Assembly (NCBI RefSeq): GCF_014451325.2
Contig: NZ_JACSCH020000003.1
Coordinates: 124,001 to 188,000 of the forward strand
Direction: 5' to 3'
DNA: 64,000 nt
From: Streptomyces sp. CB02980
GTDB lineage: Bacteria > Actinomycetota > Actinomycetes > Streptomycetales > Streptomycetaceae
Shown here: positions 10,088 to 18,956 of the stretch, piece after piece
Layout of the letters: each line of letters begins with the position of its first letter
How positions within the stretch are numbered: the stretch's first letter is position 1
Made by a program: the position numbers and the translations under genes
The notes under the pieces: model-generated
Told to the model about the DNA's origin: nothing
The model's database searches: none
The model's input: the letters and a program-made list of their open reading frames with translations, nothing else

Positions 10088-10126
10088 AACGAGAAGAGGC
10101 CCTGCGGGGCAGGGCCTCTTCTCGTT
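10088..10126. terminator. Strong hairpin between hppA and the bldG operon
   Basis: Perfect 17-bp stem (10088-10104 with 10110-10126) around the 5-base loop CGGGG, about 22 bases past the stop of the anti-sigma gene. It lacks a long T-run, as is usual in Streptomyces. It most likely ends the bldG transcript. Confidence 0.85.
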
Positions 10127-10148
10127 GCTCTTCGTGGCTCCGTTCGGG

Positions 10149-10607
10149 TCAGGACAGGACGTCGGCCGAGCTCACCGGCCAGCTCATCCGGATGGTGCCG
10201 CCGTCCTCGCCGGCGCTCACCTCGACATCGTCGACGAGCCCACGGATCACCGCGAGCCCCATCTCGTCCTCACCGTCGGCGTCGTCGAATTCCTCGGCCG
10301 GGGCCGCGGCCCGCGCGCCGGGGACACCGGCGGCATCGGCCGCCGCGACCCCGGCACCCGGGACCTCGTCGCCGACCTCGATGGAGAACGTCTTCTCCTC
10401 CTCGGTCAGCACGACCCTGATGGGCGTCGTCACGTCGTTGCTGCGGTGCAGCCCGACGGCACGCGAACACGCCTCGCCGACGGCGAGCCGCACCTCGTCG
10501 AGGACCGCCTCGTCCACCCCGGCCCGGCGCGCGACCGCGGCCGCCACCAGGCGGGCCGTACGGACGTGCTCGGGCTGAGCGCTGAAGCGGAGTTCAACGG
10601 TGGCCAT
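10149..10607 (-). CDS. RsbW-like anti-sigma factor / serine kinase downstream of bldG
   Basis: 152-residue protein of the GHKL ATPase fold (HATPase_c_2). The N-box region reads VRLAVGEACSRAVGLH and the G1/G2 region EDEMGLAVIRGLVDDVEV, both typical though degenerate. In Streptomyces coelicolor the corresponding gene follows bldG, and its product is the cognate partner of BldG in a partner-switching module. An Ala/Gly/Asp-rich insert (about residues 82-112) between the boxes is longer than in bacillar RsbW. Sixteen bases separate it from bldG on the same strand, so they share a transcript. Start ATG 10607, with a GGGGG run upstream. Confidence 0.85.
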   Translation of the reverse strand: MATVELRFSAQPEHVRTARLVAAAVARRAGVDEAVLDEVRLAVGEACSRAVGLHRSNDVTTPIRVVLTEEEKTFSIEVGDEVPGAGVAAADAAGVPGARAAAPAEEFDDADGEDEMGLAVIRGLVDDVEVSAGEDGGTIRMSWPVSSADVLS

Positions 10608-10622
10608 ACGAACCCCCTGGGC

Positions 10623-10976
10623 TCAGTCGACGGCGTTGACGGCCTCGTCGACCGAGGTGTGGATCGGGAACACCTTGGTGAGACCCGTGATCCGGAAAAT
10701 CTTCAGAATGCGCTCCTGGTTGCAGACCAGACGCAGCGAGCCCTCATGGGCACGAACGCGCTTCAGGCCGCCGACGAGCACACCGAGGCCGGTGGAGTCG
10801 AGGAAGTCCACGCCCTCCATATCGACAACCAGGTGGTAGCTGCCGTCGTTCACCAACTCGACCAACTGCTCGCGCAGCTTGGGCGCGGTATACACATCAA
10901 TCTCGCCACCGACCTCGACGACCGTACGGTCACCACCAGCGCCGGACACATTGCGAGTCGACAGGGACAGGTCCAC
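10623..10976 (-). CDS. bldG: Anti-anti-sigma factor BldG
   Basis: 117-residue STAS-domain protein required in Streptomyces for aerial hyphae and antibiotic production; it releases sigma factors by binding anti-sigma factors in its unphosphorylated state. The phosphorylation motif [18 protein letters not shown] places the target serine at Ser61 here. The rest is almost identical to S. coelicolor BldG as I recall it, except for about four extra residues near the N-terminus (around SGAGGD), which shifts the serine from the published position 57. Start ATG 10976. First gene of a two-gene unit with the RsbW-like protein and divergent from the helicase. Confidence 0.96.
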   Translation of the reverse strand: MDLSLSTRNVSGAGGDRTVVEVGGEIDVYTAPKLREQLVELVNDGSYHLVVDMEGVDFLDSTGLGVLVGGLKRVRAHEGSLRLVCNQERILKIFRITGLTKVFPIHTSVDEAVNAVD

Positions 10977-11057
10977 GGATCCTCCAGCACCTTGCTATCG
11001 AACGATCGTCCCCACTGGGTCTCCCGGGCGGAGTCAGGGAACTGATCGCCAGCCGCG

Positions 11058-13583
11058 ATGGCATTCAATCACTTACCAGCAGCCATGCACGACGCCTTGG
11101 AAGCATTGTCCGTCATGGCAGTGACACACTCGGTGCCGATGGCCAAGAATCAGCGCCCCCGTCGACCCGCCGGAGACACGGGCAGCCGCCCCTCCCCCGG
11201 CATGATCCTCGACCGACTCTCGTCGGGCGAGAGCCGGACCGCGCGCATCACTCATACGGAGCACATGCCCGCCCGGGAGGGTCGTCATGCCGTCTGGCCG
11301 CATCGCATCCGTCCGGAGGTGATCGCGGCGATCGAGGCGGCCGGGATCGAGCACCCCTGGGCACACCAGGCGGAGGCCGCCGAGCACGCCCTGGACGGCG
11401 AGAACGTGGTGATCGCCACCGGCACCGCCTCGGGCAAGTCGCTCGCCTACCTCGCCCCGGTCCTGAGCACCCTCCTGGACGGCTCGGAGGCCCCGAACGG
11501 TCGCGGGACCACCGCCCTGTACCTCTCGCCCACCAAGGCCCTCGCCGCCGACCAGCGGCGCGCCGTCCGGGAACTGGCCGCCCCGCTCGGCAACCGGATC
11601 CGCCCCGCCGTCTACGACGGCGACACGCCCGTCGAGGAACGCGAGTGGGTCCGCCAGTACGCGAACCACGTGCTGACCAACCCCGACATGCTGCACCGGG
11701 GCATACTCCCCTCCCACCCCAGGTGGGCCTCCTTCCTGCGCTCCCTGCGCTACGTCGTGATCGACGAGTGCCACACCTACCGGGGCGTCTTCGGCTCCCA
11801 TGTCGCCCAGGTGCTGCGGCGACTACGCCGGATCTGCGCCCGGTACGGCTCCGAGCCGGTCTTCCTCCTCGCCTCCGCCACCTCGGCCGAACCGGCCCTC
11901 GCCGCCGGCCGTCTCACCGGCCTGCCGGTCACCGAGGTCTCCGACGACGCCTCCCCGCGCGGCGAGCTGGTCTTCGCCCTGTGGGAGCCGCCGCTGACCG
12001 AGCTGCACGGTGAGCGCGGAGCGCCCGTGCGCCGCACCGCCACGGCGGAGACCGCGGACCTGCTGACCGACCTGACCCGCCAGGGCGTCCGCTCGGTCGC
12101 GTTCGTACGCTCCCGGCGCGGCGCCGAGCTGATCTCGGTGATCGCCCAGGAACGCCTCGCCGAGACCGACCGCGCCCTCGCCCGGCGGGTCGCCGCCTAT
12201 CGCGGCGGCTACCTCCCCGAGGAGCGCCGGGCCCTGGAGCGGGCCCTGCACTCCGGCGAGCTCCTCGGCCTGGCCGCCACGACCGCCCTGGAGCTGGGCG
12301 TGGACGTCTCGGGCCTGGACGCGGTCCTGATCGCCGGCTACCCGGGCACCCGGGCCTCCCTGTGGCAGCAGGCGGGCCGCGCCGGCCGTTCGGGGGAGGG
12401 CGCCCTGGCGATCCTGATCGCCCGCGACGACCCGCTGGACACCTTCCTGGTCCACCACCCGGAGGCGATCTTCGACCAGCCGGTCGAGTCGACCGTCCTC
12501 GACCCGGACAACCCGTACGTCCTCGCCCCCCATCTGTGCGCCGCCGCCGCGGAGCTCCCGCTGACCGAGGCCGACCTGGCCCTGTTCGGCCCGGCCGTCC
12601 CCGACCTGCTGCCCCAGCTGGAAGGCGCCGGCCTGCTGCGCCGCCGCTCCACCGGCTGGTACTGGACCCGCCGCGAGCGGGCCGCCGACCTCACGGACAT
12701 CCGGGGCGGTGGCGGCAGCCCCGTCCGGATCGTGGAGGCCGGCACCGGCCGGCTGCTCGGCACGGTCGACGAGGCCGCCTCCCACGCGGCCGTCCACGAG
12801 GGCGCCGTCCACCTCCACCAGGGCCGCACCTACCTGGTGCGGGAGCTCGACCTGAAGGACTCCGTGGCACTCGTGGAGGAGGCCGTCCCGCCGTACTCCA
12901 CCACTGCCCGCGACACCACCTCCATCGCCGTCCTGGACACCGAGACCGAGATCCCCTGGGGAGCCGGCCGCCTCTGCTACGGCTCCGTCGAGGTCACCAA
13001 CCAGGTCGTCTCCTTCCTGCGCCGCCGCCTGATCACGGGCGAGGTGCTGGGCGAGACCAAGCTCGACCTGCCGCCCCGCACCCTGCGCACCCGGGCCGTG
13101 TGGTGGACGGTCACCGAGGACCAGCTCGACGCCGCCCGGATCACCCCGGAGATCCTCGGGGGCGCCCTGCACGCGGCCGAGCACGCCTCCATCGGCATGC
13201 TGCCGCTCTTCGCCACCTGCGACCGCTGGGACATCGGCGGAGTCTCCGTACCGCTCCACCCGGACACCCTGCTGCCCACCGTCTTCGTGTACGACGGCCA
13301 CCCGGGCGGCGCGGGCTTCGCCGAGCGCGCCTTCCACACGGCCCGTGCCTGGCTGACGGCCACCCGGGAGGCCATCGCCTCCTGCGAGTGCGAGGCGGGC
13401 TGCCCGTCCTGCATCCAGTCCCCGAAGTGCGGCAACGGCAACGACCCCCTCCACAAGCGCGGCGCGGTCCGCCTCCTCACGGAGATCCTCCGAGAGGCTC
13501 CGGAGCCCCCGCAGACACGTGAGACGCCCGAGGCACCCGAGACGCCGCCGGCGGAGGGGCCTGAGGGCCCGCCCGGGACCTGA
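11058..13583 (+). CDS. DECH-box helicase with C-terminal DUF1998 (MrfA/YprA-like)
   Basis: 841-residue SF2 helicase. Motif I is ATGTASGKS, motif II VIDECHTY (DECH box), and motif VI QQAGRAGRSG. The C-terminus has the DUF1998 metal-binding cluster CECEAGCPSC with a further Cys in PKCGNGND. Related proteins (MrfA/YprA of Bacillus) act in DNA repair; the actinobacterial branch is known for sitting beside a Tad secretion operon, as here. Start ATG 11058 is the conventional annotation (MAFNHLPAAM); it has no clear ribosome site and contains a TTA codon at position 6. ATG 11085 is an alternative. The 3' end overlaps the convergent TadE-like gene by 107 bases. Confidence 0.88.
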   Translation: MAFNHLPAAMHDALEALSVMAVTHSVPMAKNQRPRRPAGDTGSRPSPGMILDRLSSGESRTARITHTEHMPAREGRHAVWPHRIRPEVIAAIEAAGIEHPWAHQAEAAEHALDGENVVIATGTASGKSLAYLAPVLSTLLDGSEAPNGRGTTALYLSPTKALAADQRRAVRELAAPLGNRIRPAVYDGDTPVEEREWVRQYANHVLTNPDMLHRGILPSHPRWASFLRSLRYVVIDECHTYRGVFGSHVAQVLRRLRRICARYGSEPVFLLASATSAEPALAAGRLTGLPVTEVSDDASPRGELVFALWEPPLTELHGERGAPVRRTATAETADLLTDLTRQGVRSVAFVRSRRGAELISVIAQERLAETDRALARRVAAYRGGYLPEERRALERALHSGELLGLAATTALELGVDVSGLDAVLIAGYPGTRASLWQQAGRAGRSGEGALAILIARDDPLDTFLVHHPEAIFDQPVESTVLDPDNPYVLAPHLCAAAAELPLTEADLALFGPAVPDLLPQLEGAGLLRRRSTGWYWTRRERAADLTDIRGGGGSPVRIVEAGTGRLLGTVDEAASHAAVHEGAVHLHQGRTYLVRELDLKDSVALVEEAVPPYSTTARDTTSIAVLDTETEIPWGAGRLCYGSVEVTNQVVSFLRRRLITGEVLGETKLDLPPRTLRTRAVWWTVTEDQLDAARITPEILGGALHAAEHASIGMLPLFATCDRWDIGGVSVPLHPDTLLPTVFVYDGHPGGAGFAERAFHTARAWLTATREAIASCECEAGCPSCIQSPKCGNGNDPLHKRGAVRLLTEILREAPEPPQTRETPEAPETPPAEGPEGPPGT

Positions 13584-13899
13584 CCTCCGGCCGGTAGGGG
13601 CCGCGTGCGACCCGGGCGGTCACCTCCGCGAGCTCGCCCCGCACCGCGCAGCCCACCAGCTCGGCGCCCTGCGCGGCGGCCACCCGGGCGGCGGCGGCAC
13701 AGGCCTCGGCCTCGCCCCACAGCGCCCGGTCGGCGGCGGCGAGCGCCGCCAGATCGGCCGCCCCGCCGGCCCGGTGCCTGGCCGCCACCGCCTGCCCGAG
13801 CGCGAGCACCGCCCCGAACACCACGCACAGCGCACAGGCCGCGAACGCCGCCCACACGGTCGCCGCACCCCGGTCCCGGCCGCGCGCGTCGGCCGTCAC
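13477..13899 (-). CDS. TadE/TadG-like protein (Rv3654c-type, helicase/secretion neighbourhood)
   Basis: 140-residue protein with a short basic N-terminus (TADARGRDRGAATV), one transmembrane helix (about residues 13-35, rich in Ala/Val) and a Pro-rich C-terminal tail. It fits the small TadE-like proteins found with the DECH helicase and CpaE-like protein in actinobacteria. It has the G-A-A-T-V start of a type IV prepilin-like region but lacks the Glu at +5. GTG 13899 overlaps the upstream TadE stop as GTGA. Its last 36 codons lie antisense to the helicase 3' end, so one or both tails may be constrained. Confidence 0.75.
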   Translation of the reverse strand: MTADARGRDRGAATVWAAFAACALCVVFGAVLALGQAVAARHRAGGAADLAALAAADRALWGEAEACAAAARVAAAQGAELVGCAVRGELAEVTARVARGPYRPEVRSRAGPQAPPPAASRVPRASHVSAGAPEPLGGSP

Positions 13900-14282
13900 G
13901 GCGGGCTTCCCTTCTCCGGGGCGCCCGGTGCCGGGCCGCCGATCGTCGCGTCCTCCGCGAGCGCGGCGGCCTCCGCCCGCAGGGTCAGCCCCATGCCCCG
14001 GGGGCCCGGGGCCGGGGCCTCCACCGTCACCCGCCACAGCTCCCCCGACCGCGTCACCGCGACCCGGGCGCCCTCTGGCGCGGCGGCCCGCGCGGCCGAC
14101 TCGGCGGAGGCCACGGGCTCGGCGCGGGCCGCGACCCGCGCCCCGGCCCGCGCCGCGTCCACACAGCGGATCTGCGCGGCGGCCGCCGCCAGCGCCCAGA
14201 GCAGGGTGACCGTGAAGAGGGCGAGGACGGGCAGCACCAGTGCCGCCTCCACGGTCACGAAACCCCGGTCAGAACGGCGCAT
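13896..14282 (-). CDS. TadE-family pseudopilin-like protein
   Basis: 128-residue protein. The N-terminus MRRSDRGFVTVEAALVLPVL is a prepilin-like site: Gly, then a hydrophobic stretch with Glu at +5 (G|FVTVE), followed by a single transmembrane helix to about residue 33 and an extracellular domain. TadE proteins are minor pilins of Flp/Tad systems. ATG at 14282 overlaps the upstream pilin-like gene by 14 bases; the stop overlaps the next gene as GTGA. No prepilin peptidase gene is seen in this window, so processing would need a peptidase encoded elsewhere. Confidence 0.85.
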   Translation of the reverse strand: MRRSDRGFVTVEAALVLPVLALFTVTLLWALAAAAAQIRCVDAARAGARVAARAEPVASAESAARAAAPEGARVAVTRSGELWRVTVEAPAPGPRGMGLTLRAEAAALAEDATIGGPAPGAPEKGSPP

Positions 14283-14475
14283 CGAGAGCCTTCCCGATCA
14301 TCGACTCCAGCGCTCCCGAGACCGTCCCGCTGGTCACGATCTTGTACAGGACCGCGGCGAACCCCGCCGCCGCGATCGTCCCCACCGCGTACTCGGACGT
14401 GGTCATCCCCTCGTCCCGGCGCGCCGCCTCCCGCCGCGCCCGCCACCAGTCGCCCATCGCCGCCTTGACTCCCAT
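14269..14475 (-). CDS. Flp pilin-like small protein (DUF4244)
   Basis: 68-residue protein. After a basic cytoplasmic leader (GDWWRARREAARRDEG) comes MTTSEYAVGTIAAAGFAAVL: exactly the G|xxxxEY processing motif of Flp type IVb pilins followed by one hydrophobic helix. It is therefore the best candidate for the major pilin of this locus. ATG at 14475 is chosen because GAGGAGG lies 6 bases upstream; an ATG at 14520 overlapping the TadC stop (ATGA) would add 15 residues. It sits between the TadC and TadE genes. Confidence 0.82.
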   Translation of the reverse strand: MGVKAAMGDWWRARREAARRDEGMTTSEYAVGTIAAAGFAAVLYKIVTSGTVSGALESMIGKALDAPF

Positions 14476-14516
14476 GCCGACCTCCTCGATCCGTCGTTCT
14501 CGTCGTGTCATGCCGT

Positions 14517-15296
14517 TCATCCGTCCAGAAGTCCCGTCGCCAGACCGATCACCACCGGGGCCACTCCCACCGCCAGGAAGGCCGGCAGGAAGCAGAGCCC
14601 CACGGGCCCGCTGATCAGGACCTGCGCCCGGCGCGCCCCGGCCGCCGCCGTCCGGGCGCGGGCCGACCGCAGCGCGGCCGCGTGCCGGGCGACGGCCTCC
14701 GCCGCGGGTGCCCCCGAGGAGCCGGCCCGTTCCATGCAGCGTGCAAGGCCCGAGGCGCCCGGTATCGCGCCGAACCTCCGCCACACCTCGGCCGGTTCGC
14801 CGCCGAGCCTCAGTTCGGCCGCCGTACGGGTCAGTCGCTCGCCCAGGGGGCCGCCGAGGGACCGCCCGACGGCCTCCGCCGCCTCCCCGGGCCCGGCTCC
14901 GGCCGAGGCGCAGGCCGCCAACAGATCCGCGGCCAGCGGAAGATGCCGCACTGCGTCGTCCTCCGTGTCCGCCGGCGCGGCGGACCTGCTCGCCGCTCCA
15001 CGTCTGACGGCCGCGACAACCAGAACGGCGGCGATCAGACCGCCGAACACCCCGAACAGCACCCAGCCGAGCCCGGCCGCCCCGAAGGGCGCCACCCAGT
15101 GCCCCGCCCACCGCGGCAGCCCGGACCGAATCCTCCGCGGTCGAGGGTCCGGGGCGGGGGCGGGGGCCGGCAGCAGGTCTCGCAGCCTCCGCCGCATCCC
15201 GCGCGCCCTCCGCCCGCACACCAGCTCCCGCACTCCCTGCTCGCACCAGACGATCGCCGCGGCCGCCACCGCTGCCACCTGCACGGCCCCCCTCAC
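14517..15296 (-). CDS. Type II/IV secretion system F-domain protein, TadC-like
   Basis: 259-residue inner-membrane platform protein with the GspF fold (T2SSF domain, roughly residues 100-230) and hydrophobic segments near the N-terminus, around residue 70 and at the C-terminus ([20 protein letters not shown]). Its motif [20 protein letters not shown], with a downstream Gly-rich loop, is typical of TadC. GTG 15296 overlaps the TadB-like stop as GTGA. It should pair with the TadB-like protein to form the platform on which the CpaF ATPase acts. Confidence 0.85.
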   Translation of the reverse strand: MRGAVQVAAVAAAAIVWCEQGVRELVCGRRARGMRRRLRDLLPAPAPAPDPRPRRIRSGLPRWAGHWVAPFGAAGLGWVLFGVFGGLIAAVLVVAAVRRGAASRSAAPADTEDDAVRHLPLAADLLAACASAGAGPGEAAEAVGRSLGGPLGERLTRTAAELRLGGEPAEVWRRFGAIPGASGLARCMERAGSSGAPAAEAVARHAAALRSARARTAAAGARRAQVLISGPVGLCFLPAFLAVGVAPVVIGLATGLLDG

Positions 15297-16183
15297 GCCC
15301 GCTCCCCTCCTCGGACGATCCGCGCGGCCCACCACAGCCCGGCCGCCTCCAGAGCCCCGCCCACGACGAGGCAGCCCAGGCCCGCCGGTGTGTGCAGCAG
15401 CACCCGCAGCGGGTCCGCGCCCAGAGCCGCTCCGAGGGCGACACCGGCGAGCGGCAGCACCGCGAGGACGGCCACCGTCGCCCAGGCCCCGGCGAGTTCG
15501 GCGCGCAACCGCTCGCGCTGCTCGCGGTGGTCCCGCAGAGCCGCTTCGAGCCGGTCGAGGCCGGCGGCCAGGCCCGCGCCGCCGTCCACGGCCACCTGCC
15601 AGCACGCCGCCATCCCCGCGAGCCCGTCGGCGCCGTCCTGCCCGGCCGCTCTCCGCAGGGCCTCCGGCACGTTCCCGCCGAACCGGGCCGCCGCGAGCAC
15701 CGCCGCCTCCTCGTCGCCGAGCGCGCCCGTCTCACGGGCCCCGAAGGACAGGGCCTGCGCGGGCTGCCAACCGGCCCTCAACTCCCCCACGACGGCCCCG
15801 CACAGGGCCACCACGCGCTCGGCCCGCGCCTCGCGTTCCCTCCGGCGACCGGCCTCCCGCAGCCGCCGCCCGACGACCGGCACCGCGACCACCCCCAACA
15901 CCAGCGGAAGCGGCGACTCACCGAGCACCGCGACGACTCCCGCCACCGGCAGACACAGCCAGGCCCGCCGCCCCCGCAGCACGGCCCACCAGCGCGCCGC
16001 CGCCGCCGACCACACCACGGGGCCACCGAGAGTCCCGGGGAGCCCGGCGTCCCCACCGGCGAGCACCATCCGCGCCCGGCCCGTGACGCGCCTCCGCTCG
16101 ACCGCCTCCCACAACGCCACGACCGCGCAGACCGCCAACGCCGCCTGGGCCACGTCCCGTACGGACACCCCCGTCGTGCTCAC
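15293..16183 (-). CDS. Type II/IV secretion system F-domain protein, TadB-like
   Basis: 296-residue protein with two N-terminal hydrophobic segments, a central cytoplasmic T2SSF domain ([20 protein letters not shown] to [20 protein letters not shown]) and two C-terminal helices. The R-A-G-W/Q and A-L-x-D-H-R signatures are those of TadB proteins. GTG 16183 follows GGAGGGGGA and overlaps the CpaF stop as GTGA. A longer open frame upstream exists but runs inside cpaF. Together with TadC it makes the membrane platform. Confidence 0.86.
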   Translation of the reverse strand: MSTTGVSVRDVAQAALAVCAVVALWEAVERRRVTGRARMVLAGGDAGLPGTLGGPVVWSAAAARWWAVLRGRRAWLCLPVAGVVAVLGESPLPLVLGVVAVPVVGRRLREAGRRREREARAERVVALCGAVVGELRAGWQPAQALSFGARETGALGDEEAAVLAAARFGGNVPEALRRAAGQDGADGLAGMAACWQVAVDGGAGLAAGLDRLEAALRDHREQRERLRAELAGAWATVAVLAVLPLAGVALGAALGADPLRVLLHTPAGLGCLVVGGALEAAGLWWAARIVRGGERA

Positions 16184-17334
16184 GCTCCCCCTCCGATCAG
16201 CGACCTCAGCCGCTCCCAGCCCCGCTCCCGCACGAACCCGGCCGCGCCCCACCGCAGCGCGGGAACCGTCCGCACCAGGCCGTCCCGGTCCCGCTCCAGG
16301 ACGTGCGCCTCGGCGATCCGCCGACGCCCGTCCCGGTCCCGCGCCAGATGGAGCACCACCGACAGACCGGCCCCCAACTGGCTGTGCAGGGCGGCCCGGT
16401 CGAGCCCGGCCGCCGTCCCCAGGGCTTCGAGACGCGCCGGCACGTCCGCCGCGGTGTTGGCGTGGACCGTGCCCGAGCCGCCTTCATGGCCGGTGTTGAG
16501 AGCGGCGAGCAGATCGACCGCCTCACCGCCCCGGACCTCGCCGACCACCAGCCGGTCCGGCCGCATCCGCAGCGCCTGCCGGACCAGGTCCCGCAGGGTC
16601 ACGAGTCCGGCGCCCTCCTGGTTCGCGGGCCGTGCCTCCAGACGCACCACGTGCGGATGGTCGGGCCGCAGCTCCGCCGAGTCCTCGGCGAGGACGATCC
16701 GCTCCCGCTCCCCCACCAGGCCGAGCAGGGAGGCGAGCAGTGTGGTCTTCCCCGTCCCGGTGCCGCCGCTGACCAGGTAGGACACCCGGGCGTCGATGAG
16801 TGCGCGCAGGATGGGGGCGCCGCCCGGCGGCACCGTGCCCGCCGCCGCCAGCTCCTCCAGGGTGAAGGCGCGCGGGCGGACCACCCGGAGCGACAGACAG
16901 GTCGAGCCGACCGCCACCGGTGGCAGCACCGCGTGCATCCGGGTGCCGTCGGGCAGTCGCGCGTCCACCCAGGGCCTGGCGTCGTCGAGCCTGCGTCCGG
17001 CCACCGCCGCAAGCCGTTGCGCGAGCCTGCGCACGGCGGCGGCGTCGGTGAAGGACACCGGGGCCCGCTCGAGGCCGGCGCCCCGGTCCACCCACACCCG
17101 GTCGGGTGCCGAGACCAGGACGTCGGTGACGGCCGGGTCGGCGAGCAGCGGTTCGAGCGGCCCGGTGCCGATCAGCTCGCACCTCAACTCCTCGGCCACA
17201 CCCAACACTTCCGTGTCGCCGAGCAGCCGCCCCTGCGCCCTCAGCGCCGCCGCGACCCGCGCCGGGGTGGGCTCGGACCCGCTTGCCGCGAGCCGCTGCC
17301 GCACCGCGTCGAGCAGCCCCGCGCCGCCGGTCAC
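16180..17334 (-). CDS. CpaF/TadA-type secretion ATPase
   Basis: 384-residue hexameric type II/IV secretion ATPase that powers pilus assembly. Motifs: Walker [14 protein letters not shown], Asp box [11 protein letters not shown], Walker [13 protein letters not shown] and His box [15 protein letters not shown]. The N-terminal ~100 residues match the CpaF N-domain. It corresponds to the 'helicase/secretion neighbourhood ATPase' group (Rv3659c-like). GTG 17334 overlaps the CpaE-like stop as GTGA. Length agrees with the family. Confidence 0.93.
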   Translation of the reverse strand: MTGGAGLLDAVRQRLAASGSEPTPARVAAALRAQGRLLGDTEVLGVAEELRCELIGTGPLEPLLADPAVTDVLVSAPDRVWVDRGAGLERAPVSFTDAAAVRRLAQRLAAVAGRRLDDARPWVDARLPDGTRMHAVLPPVAVGSTCLSLRVVRPRAFTLEELAAAGTVPPGGAPILRALIDARVSYLVSGGTGTGKTTLLASLLGLVGERERIVLAEDSAELRPDHPHVVRLEARPANQEGAGLVTLRDLVRQALRMRPDRLVVGEVRGGEAVDLLAALNTGHEGGSGTVHANTAADVPARLEALGTAAGLDRAALHSQLGAGLSVVLHLARDRDGRRRIAEAHVLERDRDGLVRTVPALRWGAAGFVRERGWERLRSLIGGGA

Positions 17335-18503
17335 GCCGCACCGCCAGGGGCGAGGGCGCACTCCCAGAAGGCGTCGCAGAACCGGCCGAGGGGACCACGG
17401 GGCTCGGCGCCCGGCGGCACGCCCGCGTCCTGGTCGGCCACGATCCCCGGGTCGTAAGGGAGTTCACCGGCGAGCGGCAGCCGCAGCGCGTCGGCGACCC
17501 ATCGCTCGTCCAGCCCGGCCGCGTACGGTCCGCGGACCACGGCCCGCAGGTCGCGCACGCCCATGGAGAGGGTCGACGCCACCCGGTGCGCGGCCGCGAC
17601 GGCCCTCAACTCGCCCGGCACGACGAGCAGTCCGAGGTCGAGCTGGGCCAGGGCCTCGACGGCCGCCGAGTCGGCCGCGCGCGGCAGGTCCACCACGACG
17701 ACCCCGCCCCGGCGGCGGGCCGCCGCGAGCACGGACCGCACGGCCTCGGCCGGCACCGACGCCGCGGGCTCCCTGCCCCAGCTGAGCACCCGGACGCCCC
17801 GCACGGACGGCAGGGACTCCTCCAGGGCGCCACCGGCGAGCCGGCCCTTCGAGGCCGCGAAGTCGGGCCATCGTCTGCCCTCCTCGCGCTCGCCGCCGAG
17901 CAACACGTCGAGTCCCCCGCCCAGGGGGTCGCCGTCGACGAGCAGGGTGCGCCGCCCGGCTCGCGCGGCGGCCAGCGCGAGACCACAGGCCAGGGTGGAG
18001 GCGCCCGCGCCGCCTCGGCCGCCGACGACCCCGACGGTCAGGGCCTGCCGGCCCACGCCCTCGGCCGCGTCGGCGATGCGGTCGACGAGGAGGCCCTCGG
18101 CGTCCGGCAGCCGCAGGACGCACTCGGCCCCGATCTCGACGGCGAGCCGCCACACCCCCGAGTCGTCCCGGTCGCGCCCGACGAGGACGGTCCCCGGGCG
18201 GCGCGCCGCTCCCCGGCATCGCGCCGCGGCGTCGTCGCCGACCAGGACGAGCGGTGGGTCGGTCCAGCTCGCCCGCCGCTCCGGCACCCGGTGGTGCACC
18301 TCGGGTTCGACCCCGGCCGCGGCGCACAGCCGCAGGAGGTCGTCGAGCAGTCCGAGGTCCTCGGTGACGATCAACGGCCCCGTGCGGCGCTGCTCTTGGG
18401 CGCCGGGTCCGTCCGGACCACTCGGCACCGGGGCCCGATCCGCCCCGCTCGACACCGAGGTCCGCCTCGTACCCCTGACCCCGGAAGTCCTGGACGCCTC
18501 CAT
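17331..18503 (-). CDS. CpaE-like/septum-site-determining family protein (Ssd, Rv3660c-type)
   Basis: 390-residue protein with an N-terminal receiver-like domain (residues ~45-145, LIVTEDLGLLDDLLRLCAAA) and a C-terminal MinD/ParA-like domain. Its P-loop GGRGGAGASTLACGLALAAA lacks the usual two lysines, as in CpaE proteins, so ATP turnover may be weak or absent; LLVDGDPLGGGLDVLLGG is the switch region. CpaE positions Tad pili; the mycobacterial counterpart affects septum placement. ATG 18503 is chosen; a GTG 9 bases upstream is in frame. It is the first gene of the Tad operon, with ~280 bases to the 6C RNA upstream. Confidence 0.85.
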   Translation of the reverse strand: MEASRTSGVRGTRRTSVSSGADRAPVPSGPDGPGAQEQRRTGPLIVTEDLGLLDDLLRLCAAAGVEPEVHHRVPERRASWTDPPLVLVGDDAAARCRGAARRPGTVLVGRDRDDSGVWRLAVEIGAECVLRLPDAEGLLVDRIADAAEGVGRQALTVGVVGGRGGAGASTLACGLALAAARAGRRTLLVDGDPLGGGLDVLLGGEREEGRRWPDFAASKGRLAGGALEESLPSVRGVRVLSWGREPAASVPAEAVRSVLAAARRRGGVVVVDLPRAADSAAVEALAQLDLGLLVVPGELRAVAAAHRVASTLSMGVRDLRAVVRGPYAAGLDERWVADALRLPLAGELPYDPGIVADQDAGVPPGAEPRGPLGRFCDAFWECALAPGGAA

Positions 18504-18784
18504 GACACACACCCCATCTCGCGATTCCTGCCGTTCGCGAACTTCGCGACAGGAATCACCGTGGGGCCGAACCGGAAATCCTGGGGATCCTGCCGAAAAA
18601 CTGGGGATATCCGAAGCCCTGTGAATATCTTCGCCACTCCTCCGGGGGCTGCCCGGAACGCATCCTGCCGGTTACTGTGAGTGATGAATCGAGGGCCCGG
18701 CGGAGCGCGGGACGATGCGTGGCCGACGGCCGGAAGGAAGGAGGCGGACGATGTCCCACAGCGCCAAAACGGCTCCGGACATGC

Positions 18785-18885
18785 GACGACCCCAGCCGGG
18801 GGGGAGAGCTGGGGTCGTCTCTCCGGCCGACTCGGGGGGGGGGAGGAGCCGGACCGGGTTAGCACGGTCGCGAACGATCCGTGAC
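18785..18885 (-). ncRNA. 6C small RNA
   Basis: On the minus strand two hairpins with C-rich loops occur in tandem. The first has 7-bp arms (18846-18852 with 18827-18833, one G-U pair) and a loop with ten C in a row. The second has perfect 12-bp arms (18808-18819 with 18785-18796) and a loop with seven C. Two adjacent stems with at least six loop cytosines define the actinobacterial 6C family (Rfam). Position agrees too: in M. tuberculosis 6C (B11) lies between Rv3660c and Rv3661, the homologues of the two neighbours here. The 5' end is estimated; a weak TTGCCT/TACACC pair lies at 18918-18892 on the minus strand with a short 15-base spacer. Confidence 0.85.
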
Positions 18886-18956
18886 TTCCATGGTGTACCC
18901 GAGAGCCTTCTCAGGCAAACCCACGCGCCCCAGCGTACGCCGAATGGCGGGCACCT

